Part shown: in pieces, positions 23,618-26,039 of the stretch
How positions within the stretch are numbered: position 1 is the first letter of the stretch
How the letters are laid out: the number at the start of each line of letters is the position of its first letter
Assembly: GCA_035517615.1 (NCBI GenBank)
Contig: DATIYM010000059.1
Coordinates: 1-26,039 of the forward strand
Reading direction: 5' to 3'
DNA: 26,039 nucleotides
Source: AG25 sp035517615
GTDB taxonomy: Bacteria; Gemmatimonadota; Gemmatimonadetes; Gemmatimonadales; GWC2-71-9
Notes under the pieces: model-generated
Seen by the model: only the letters and a program-made list of their open reading frames with translations
What the model was told of the DNA's origin: nothing
Databases searched by the model: none
Translations under genes and position numbers: made by a program

Positions 23618-26039
23618 ATGCGGCGTGGTGCCATGATGGTACGGATGGGGCGGTTCGCCCGGCGCGGCCTTCGGGTCGCGGCCCGGGCGGCCGCCGTTTT
23701 CTGTGCCGTCATGGTGCTCGCCGCATCGGGCCTCGAGGCGCAGGGCACGCCCGCGGGCACGGTGATTCGTGCCTGGGCGCTCGTTTCATTCGACATTCTC
23801 GGTGTCAGCTACAGCTTCTCGACAGACACGGCCAGTGTGACCGTCGGTCAGGTGGCCGGTGTCGACGTGCAGCCGCCGCGGACCAGTACGGGAAGTCCCG
23901 GGGCGGCGCTCGTCTTCGCGAACACGTTGTCGAACATGGGCAATGCGCCGGATTCGTTCACCGTCACCGGCGTGTCGAAGCATGCCTGGCCCGTGGCGTT
24001 GTATCTCGACGTTAACGGCGACGGGATTCTCAACGCCGGCGACGTGCCGCTCAGCGGCCCCGTGCCGCTCGGGTATGCCGGCGCCACTCACATTCTCGCG
24101 CAGCTCTCGATTCCGAACAATGCGGGCGCGCTCGGCGTGACCGACACGGTCACGCTCGTCGCCACGAGTCACTTCAACGGCGCCACGAACGCGAGCGTGC
24201 CGGACCGGGCGGACATACCCGCGGCGCCGGTGGCGCTCGGGATTACGAAGCAGGTCGACCGTGCCAGCGCCGCCGCGAACGACGTGTTGACCTACACGCT
24301 CGCGTACACGGCCACGGGCGGCGGCATCACCAATAGCGCGCAGCTGACCGACACGATTCCGGCGGGCGCCCAGTATGTCCCCGGAACGCTCAAGTGGAAC
24401 GGCAACCCGTTGACCGACGCCACCGGCGACGACGCCGGCTCGTTCGTCGCCGCCGGCAACGGGGTGATTACCGTGGACCTGGGCGCCCTCGCAGGTGGCG
24501 CGAGCGGCAGCGTGACGTTCCAGGCTCGGTTCGCCGGCACTCTGCCGATCGTCACGAACGGGAGCCACGCGATCTACGCGTGGTCCGGCACCACCGACAC
24601 CGTCTACAGCAATACCGTTCAGACCACTCTGCTCGTGCCGCTGCTCGCGCTCACGAAGCAGCTGTCGAGTCCGCCGCAGGCGCAGGTCGGCCAGCAGGTG
24701 CACTACACGCTGCACTACGGCAATGCCGCGGGAGCGGCGCCGGTGGCCAGCGCGACGCTGGTCGACACGCTGCCCGCGGGCCTCACCTACGTCAGCGCCT
24801 CTCCCGCCGCCACGCCGTCGGGCTCGCTGCTGAGCTGGACGCTGGGCGCGCTCGCTCCGGGCGATTCGGGCACCGTGGACCTGACCCTTGCCGTGGCGAA
24901 CACGATTCGCGACACGGTGTGGGTGCGCAACGTCGCCACGCTCGCCGGCGGATCGGCCGTCACGCAGTTCGCGGCAGCCCAGCAGCTTGCGCTGATCGGG
25001 CCCTCGACGGCCGCGCTCGATCTGTCGCTCACCGCCAACGTGCTCGAAGTCGCGATGGGTGAGCTGATCCCGTACACGCTCGTGGTCCGGAACTCAGGCA
25101 TAGTGCCCGTCTCCACCATCAAGATCACGAGCACGCTCCCGCCGGGCGGCGCCTATGCGCGCGGCACGGCGATCGGCGCCGATTCGGTGACCGCCTCGGG
25201 CAGCCAGCTCATGCTGTGGAGCGCGGCCGCACTCGCCCCGGGCGCGGCTCGCACACTGCACTTTGCCATCGCGCTGACGTCGGCCCACGGCAACCTTGCC
25301 GAGACCCGCGCGATCGCTCAAGGCACCGCGGGCGCGCTCGCCCCGGTTTCTCCGGAAGCGACCGCCTGGGTGCAGATCCGCCGCGCCTGGCCCATGGAGA
25401 CTCGGGCCGCGATCGGTAAGGTCTGGGTGGATGCGACGAACCACGGGGGCGTACAGCGGTCCGACGACGTGGGGCTCGCCGGCGTCGACGTCTGGACTGA
25501 AGACGGCCAGGTGGCCACCACCGATTCGAGCGGCAAGTATTCCTTCTCGAACCTCCGGCCCGGCCGGCACGTGTTCCGCATCGATGCCCGCTCGCTCCCC
25601 GCGGGCTACCACGTGACCGACGATGAAGTGCAGACCGTCGAAGCGAGCGGGTGGACCACGCCGCACATCGATTTCCGGCTCACGGGAGCCGCGCTGTCCT
25701 CGGCGACGCCGGTGGCAACGCCGCCGTCTCCGGCGCGGCCGGCGGAGACGCCCGTGCCCGCCGTTGCGGCCGTCGCGCCCGTGGTGGCGCCTCAGCCGGA
25801 CGATCATGCGCTCACGGCAGTGACGGTGCTCGCGGTGTCACCAGACCTGCGTGCCGCCAGCACTGCGAGCCCGGTGGCGCCGGCGCCCCGGCCGCGGGAG
25901 CAGGGCGACACGAGCGGCATAATCAACGTGCGGTTCCACGCGACGCGGCTGACCGACTCGAGCGCCATGGGCGTACGCCACAGTACGCGGTACGACGTCG
26001 AGTTGCGCAAGGATCCGCGAGCGTCGATGGACGTCATGC
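23618..26039 (+). CDS. Large exported DUF11 / SdrD B-like surface protein, 3' end beyond window
   Basis: The open frame runs from ATG 23618 off the end of the window (807 codons seen). The N-terminus has an arginine-rich start and a signal peptide (AAAVFCAVMVLAASGLEAQG). Next is a domain related to the N-terminal segment of the preceding protein, containing a DVNGDGILNAGD loop (residues 131-142) that fits an EF-hand/dockerin-type calcium site. Then follow at least three DUF11-type domains (for example VLTYTLAYTATGGGITNS, VHYTLHYGNAAGAAPVAS, LIPYTLVVRNSGIVPVST). Near residue 600 lies an SdrD B/carboxypeptidase-regulatory-like domain (GKVWVDATNHGG through LAGVDVWTEDG to KYSFSNLRPGRH), and after it a Pro/Ala/Val-rich linker. 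Such layouts often end in an outer-membrane domain, which may lie outside the window. Several nearby ATGs (23633, 23636, 23645) are alternative starts; none has a clear ribosome binding site. Confidence 0.85.
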   Translation, partial: MRRGAMMVRMGRFARRGLRVAARAAAVFCAVMVLAASGLEAQGTPAGTVIRAWALVSFDILGVSYSFSTDTASVTVGQVAGVDVQPPRTSTGSPGAALVFANTLSNMGNAPDSFTVTGVSKHAWPVALYLDVNGDGILNAGDVPLSGPVPLGYAGATHILAQLSIPNNAGALGVTDTVTLVATSHFNGATNASVPDRADIPAAPVALGITKQVDRASAAANDVLTYTLAYTATGGGITNSAQLTDTIPAGAQYVPGTLKWNGNPLTDATGDDAGSFVAAGNGVITVDLGALAGGASGSVTFQARFAGTLPIVTNGSHAIYAWSGTTDTVYSNTVQTTLLVPLLALTKQLSSPPQAQVGQQVHYTLHYGNAAGAAPVASATLVDTLPAGLTYVSASPAATPSGSLLSWTLGALAPGDSGTVDLTLAVANTIRDTVWVRNVATLAGGSAVTQFAAAQQLALIGPSTAALDLSLTANVLEVAMGELIPYTLVVRNSGIVPVSTIKITSTLPPGGAYARGTAIGADSVTASGSQLMLWSAAALAPGAARTLHFAIALTSAHGNLAETRAIAQGTAGALAPVSPEATAWVQIRRAWPMETRAAIGKVWVDATNHGGVQRSDDVGLAGVDVWTEDGQVATTDSSGKYSFSNLRPGRHVFRIDARSLPAGYHVTDDEVQTVEASGWTTPHIDFRLTGAALSSATPVATPPSPARPAETPVPAVAAVAPVVAPQPDDHALTAVTVLAVSPDLRAASTASPVAPAPRPREQGDTSGIINVRFHATRLTDSSAMGVRHSTRYDVELRKDPRASMDVM

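Overview
This is a GC-rich bacterial window. The base composition, a FadL-type outer-membrane protein, type IV pilus machinery and several Sec-exported proteins point to a Gram-negative organism. The mix of large DUF11 proteins, leaderless-looking promoters and tandem soluble hybrid kinases would fit a Gemmatimonadota-like genome. That placement is a guess from style, because no marker gene is present.

Left part (1-4904): a small defence block with lower GC and different codon use from the rest. It holds a decayed type I restriction methyltransferase (hsdM, minus strand; one internal frameshift and a lost C-terminus). Divergent from it is a two-gene operon encoding a SIR2-APAZ protein and a catalytically dead short prokaryotic Argonaute, i.e. 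a SPARSA-type NAD-depleting defence system. The block ends at the 5' half of a tRNA-Thr(CGU) gene, next to a terminator hairpin and a pair of 10-bp direct repeats. This looks like one edge of an integrated island.

Middle part (4988-10788): a FadL/OMPP1-like outer-membrane protein and an unrecognised exported protein (convergent, with a terminator between them). Next is a type I-beta DAHP synthase gene, preceded by an unannotated leader ORF that carries a Tyr-Tyr-Phe-Thr-Phe-Trp-Phe run, with mutually exclusive antiterminator and terminator helices (a likely ribosome-mediated attenuator). Then comes a minus-strand operon: a small six-cysteine membrane-anchored protein, an unknown 163-aa protein, and a PilT-type ATPase with an extra degenerate N-terminal domain.

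Right part (10906-26039): a signalling and surface locus. Minus strand: a single-domain response regulator and two tandem paralogous soluble kinases (Hpt-GAF-PAS-HisKA-HATPase-pseudoreceiver-receiver), coupled by GTGA overlaps. Divergent from them is a sigma-54 activator (receiver-AAA+-Fis). Downstream are a 1042-aa secreted protein with autotransporter-type beta repeats and a DUF11 domain, a small zinc-ribbon protein, and three further exported DUF11-like proteins, the last running off the window. Two sigma-54 promoter matches precede this block. Each has a GTTAC-N6-GTAAC palindrome about 73-74 bp upstream of its -24 element. I infer that the kinases, receiver and sigma-54 activator control expression of a DUF11/beta-repeat cell-surface system. 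I regard this regulon, together with the aromatic attenuator, as the most novel content. The short-Argonaute operon belongs to a described family.
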